A stretch of DNA of 64,000 bases from Ralstonia insidiosa. GTDB taxonomy: Bacteria; Pseudomonadota; Gammaproteobacteria; Burkholderiales; Burkholderiaceae. How positions within the stretch are numbered: the stretch's first letter is position 1; every line of letters begins with the position of its first letter. The stretch spans positions 478,712-542,711 of the forward strand of contig NZ_VZPV01000003.1 in assembly GCF_008801405.1 (NCBI RefSeq), in the 5' to 3' direction. This document shows, piece by piece, positions 61,941 through 64,000 of this stretch. The notes under the pieces were generated by a model that saw nothing but the letters and a program-made list of their open reading frames with translations, searched no databases and was not told where the DNA came from. The translations under genes were made by a program, and so were the position numbers.

Positions 61941-63080
61941 TTAGCAACCCCGCCGTACCCGCACCGCCGCGGCAAGCTCCTCCAGCAGCGGTTCCGTCTG
62001 AGACCAGCCAAGGCAGGCATCGGTAATCGACACGCCATGCTGCAGCGGTACGCCGGGTTTCAGGTCCTGGCGCCCCTCTTCCAGATGGCTCTCGATCATG
62101 ACGCCGATGATGCGCCGCTCCCCTGAAGACAGTTGATGCGCCACGTCACGACCCACGCCAACTTGACGTGCGTGCGACTTCCCGGAATTTGCATGCGAGC
62201 AATCCACCATCACCTGCTCACGCAGCCCAACCGTCCGGAGCACCTTGCAGCAGTCTTCAACCGCTGCCGCATCATAGTTCGGCCCCGTCTTCCCACCGCG
62301 AAGAATGACGTGAGCATCGTTGTTGCCGCGCGTCTCGAAAATCGCGGCCATGCCCATCTTCGTCATGCCCATGAACGAGTGGCTGGCGCGCGCGGCCAGA
62401 ATCGCGTCCGCCGCGATCTGGACGCCACCATCTGTGCCGTTCTTGAATCCGATAGGGCAACTCAGCCCGGAAGCAAGCTGCCGATGGCTCTGGCTTTCAG
62501 TCGTTCGCGCCCCAATCGCACCCCATGCAATCAGGTCTGCGATGTACTGCGGACTCAGCAAATCAAGAAACTCGGTGGCAACGGGCAGCCCCAGCGCATT
62601 GATCTCGAGTAGGAGTTCACGCGCGCGGCGCAGCCCCTCATTGATGCGAAAACTGCCATCGAGCCGCGGATCGTTGATATAGCCCTTCCAGCCAACGGTT
62701 GTGCGCGGTTTTTCAAAGTACACGCGCATGACGATCAGCAGATCGTCGCGCAGGCGCTGTGCTGCCGCTTTCAGCCGATGCGCGTACTCGATGGCCTGGT
62801 CGTGATCGTGGATCGAACACGGACCCACCACAGCGATCAGGCGTTCATCCCGGCCTTGCAGAACGTTGGTGATGGCCGCTCGACTCACCTCGACATGGGC
62901 TTGCACATCGGGCGAAACAGGCAGTTCATCGAGTAGAAGCGCCGGAGAAATGAGCGGCCGGACCGCACCAATCCGGACATCGTCGATACGGGTCGTGTCC
63001 TGGGTGGCATCTGCCACCCCAACCTCTTGGTCGTGCTGGGGATTATCGATACGGATCATCGTCGCCACCTGTTGCGTCAT
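61941..63080 (-). CDS. aroG: 3-deoxy-7-phosphoheptulonate synthase (class I, AroG type)
   Basis: DAHP synthase (379 aa), first step of aromatic amino acid synthesis, joining phosphoenolpyruvate and erythrose 4-phosphate. Family marks: VGPCSIHD near residue 90, FEKPRTTVGWKG, GARTTESQSHR, GFKNGTDG, DCSHANSGK and the C-terminal SITDACLGW. The N-terminus is about 25 residues longer than E. coli AroG. The ATG at 63080 has only a weak ribosome site; another Met lies at residue 8. Confidence 0.95.
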   Translation of the reverse strand: MTQQVATMIRIDNPQHDQEVGVADATQDTTRIDDVRIGAVRPLISPALLLDELPVSPDVQAHVEVSRAAITNVLQGRDERLIAVVGPCSIHDHDQAIEYAHRLKAAAQRLRDDLLIVMRVYFEKPRTTVGWKGYINDPRLDGSFRINEGLRRARELLLEINALGLPVATEFLDLLSPQYIADLIAWGAIGARTTESQSHRQLASGLSCPIGFKNGTDGGVQIAADAILAARASHSFMGMTKMGMAAIFETRGNNDAHVILRGGKTGPNYDAAAVEDCCKVLRTVGLREQVMVDCSHANSGKSHARQVGVGRDVAHQLSSGERRIIGVMIESHLEEGRQDLKPGVPLQHGVSITDACLGWSQTEPLLEELAAAVRVRRGC

Positions 63081-63265
63081 TTCTATTACCCCGCATGGTG
63101 CAGGAAATTGACGGCAGATGGGATGACAATGCTTAACTGAACGACACGATGACCGGCTCGGAGTGCTGTCGGGGCTTGTCGTCTACTGCGCGCTAGACGC
63201 TTGGGTATCGAGCGCGGCCTGATCACCCAACCACCAGGCCGCTTGCTCAAATGCTGGTACCGCTA

Positions 63266-63598
63266 TCAGTTCCAGACGGGATTGTCCTTCTGCTCCTGCG
63301 CCCCAGAGACCTTCGACCAGTAGGCACCGATTTGGCGCTGCGTGACATAGCCACGCTTTCTGATGTCGATCTTGTCGAAATTCTCATAGACGCGCGGCAT
63401 ACCCTCCTTGGCCTCCTCGCGCGTCAGCTTGCCATCGTGATTCGTATCGGCCGCCTTGAAACGTTCGGCGATTTTGGCCTTCGCCTCCTTGATACTCCAT
63501 TTCATAGGTTCTTGTTCAGTTTGCTGTTGCGCCGTCGCACTTGCGCACACGAACGCCGCCATGATGGCCAGGCCGACACAGGACTTACGCAGAATCAT
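63266..63598 (-). CDS. Small exported EF-hand protein
   Basis: A 110-residue protein with a signal peptide (cut near ASATAQ, residue 23) and one canonical EF-hand loop, DTNHDGKLTREE, at about residues 51-62, followed by a degenerate second loop (DKIDIRKRGYVTQRQI). A periplasmic calcium-binding or calcium-buffering role is likely. The ATG follows AGGAGA. It stands alone. Confidence 0.85.
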   Translation of the reverse strand: MILRKSCVGLAIMAAFVCASATAQQQTEQEPMKWSIKEAKAKIAERFKAADTNHDGKLTREEAKEGMPRVYENFDKIDIRKRGYVTQRQIGAYWSKVSGAQEQKDNPVWN

Positions 63599-63804
63599 GG
63601 TTCGATCTCCTCAAGGATTGTTGTGTTGGCCCCGGCCGCCTTGCCATTCCAGTGATGCCGCGACGCCAAGCTCTCGCGGGGCCAAGTTCACTCTAGGTCA
63701 CGTGGGGGATAACGCCAACCGTCAGATGCGCTATTCGATAACGGCGAATCCTGTATCCGTTCTCAAAGTGGGCCCCAACGGATAACTCGGAGGGCTGCCT
63801 CAAA

Positions 63805-63996
63805 GCGTTCATGCTGCTTGAGAAGCCGGGTTGCTTCGCTTTCATCGGCAACGGTGATGGCGACCACCGCGAGCAAGGCCACGGTTTAGGTCCCTGCATG
63901 CTGCACAACCCGAGCTACGACTTCAACGACGAGCTGCTGGCGTTGGGCGCGACGTACTGGGTGAGGCTGGTGGAGCGGTACCTGGCGCGGGGCTGA
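63805..63996 (+). pseudogene. 3' remnant of an M20-family amidohydrolase
   Basis: Sixty-three codons match only the C-terminal end of M20D peptidases such as hippurate hydrolase: AFMLLEKPGCFAFIGNGDGDH, then CMLHNPSYDFNDELLALGA and YWVRLVERYL before the stop at 63996. The rest of the gene (about 330 residues, including all metal ligands) is absent upstream, where the 63599-63804 gap has no related sequence. A deletion remnant. Confidence 0.75.
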
Positions 63997-64000
63997 GGTT

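Overview
This is a high-GC window with gene content and codon use typical of a beta-proteobacterium of the Ralstonia/Cupriavidus type (order Burkholderiales). The genus is an inference from family resemblance (DUF1302/DUF1329 pairs, sfn genes, cyo operon, GtrA and AroG style). No rRNA, tRNA or CRISPR array was seen. A near-perfect XerCD dif site at 31407-31434 suggests that the window spans the replication terminus of its replicon.

Region 1 (1-27.2 kb) is a catabolic regulon. It holds a meta-cleavage lower pathway (aldolase, acetaldehyde dehydrogenase, hydratase, C-C hydrolase), an outer-membrane DUF1302/DUF1329 pair, five short-chain dehydrogenases, four SnoaL/NTF2-like proteins, an EthD protein, a SRPBCC protein and a DUF1214 protein. 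It also holds a complete sulfonation module: CysD plus a CysN-CysC fusion to make PAPS, a sulfotransferase, and a DHH phosphoesterase that could recycle PAP. Ten intergenic copies of an 18-bp dyad (TAGTCYG-N4-GACGAWG) point at the operon starts. Eight of the ten have a TANNNT hexamer 20-22 bp downstream. I read these as boxes for the LuxR-type regulator encoded at 8.7-9.8 kb. As sequenced, that regulator is frameshifted between its sensor part and its DNA-binding domain.

Region 2 (27.3-32 kb) is a junction and terminus zone: a 5'-truncated tyrB, a solitary ligA-like gene, a tyrosine recombinase preceded by a 12-6-12 bp palindrome, a hypothetical gene, about 1 kb with no convincing gene, and the dif site.

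Region 3 (32-56 kb) is devoted to sulfur scavenging. A ten-gene operon carries msuE, sfnG, a branched-chain-type ABC transporter, two DszC/SfnB-like flavin enzymes and an sfnR-like sigma-54 activator with an altered GAFTGA loop. Then come a GtrA protein, a desaturase/PhnD-like pair, a second flavin-monooxygenase operon (two NtaA/SnaA/DszA-type enzymes around one DszC-type enzyme), a divergent metQNI-like importer and an SsuABC/TauABC-like importer with an extra binding protein.

Region 4 (56-64 kb) is housekeeping: cyoABCD (cytochrome bo3 oxidase), a divergent MocR-type regulator, aroG, a small exported EF-hand protein and the 3' remnant of an M20 amidohydrolase gene.

The main hypothesis is that one regulon couples inducible PAPS synthesis, a sulfotransferase and a meta-cleavage route, so that sulfonation is a catabolic step. 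The substrate cannot be named from sequence.
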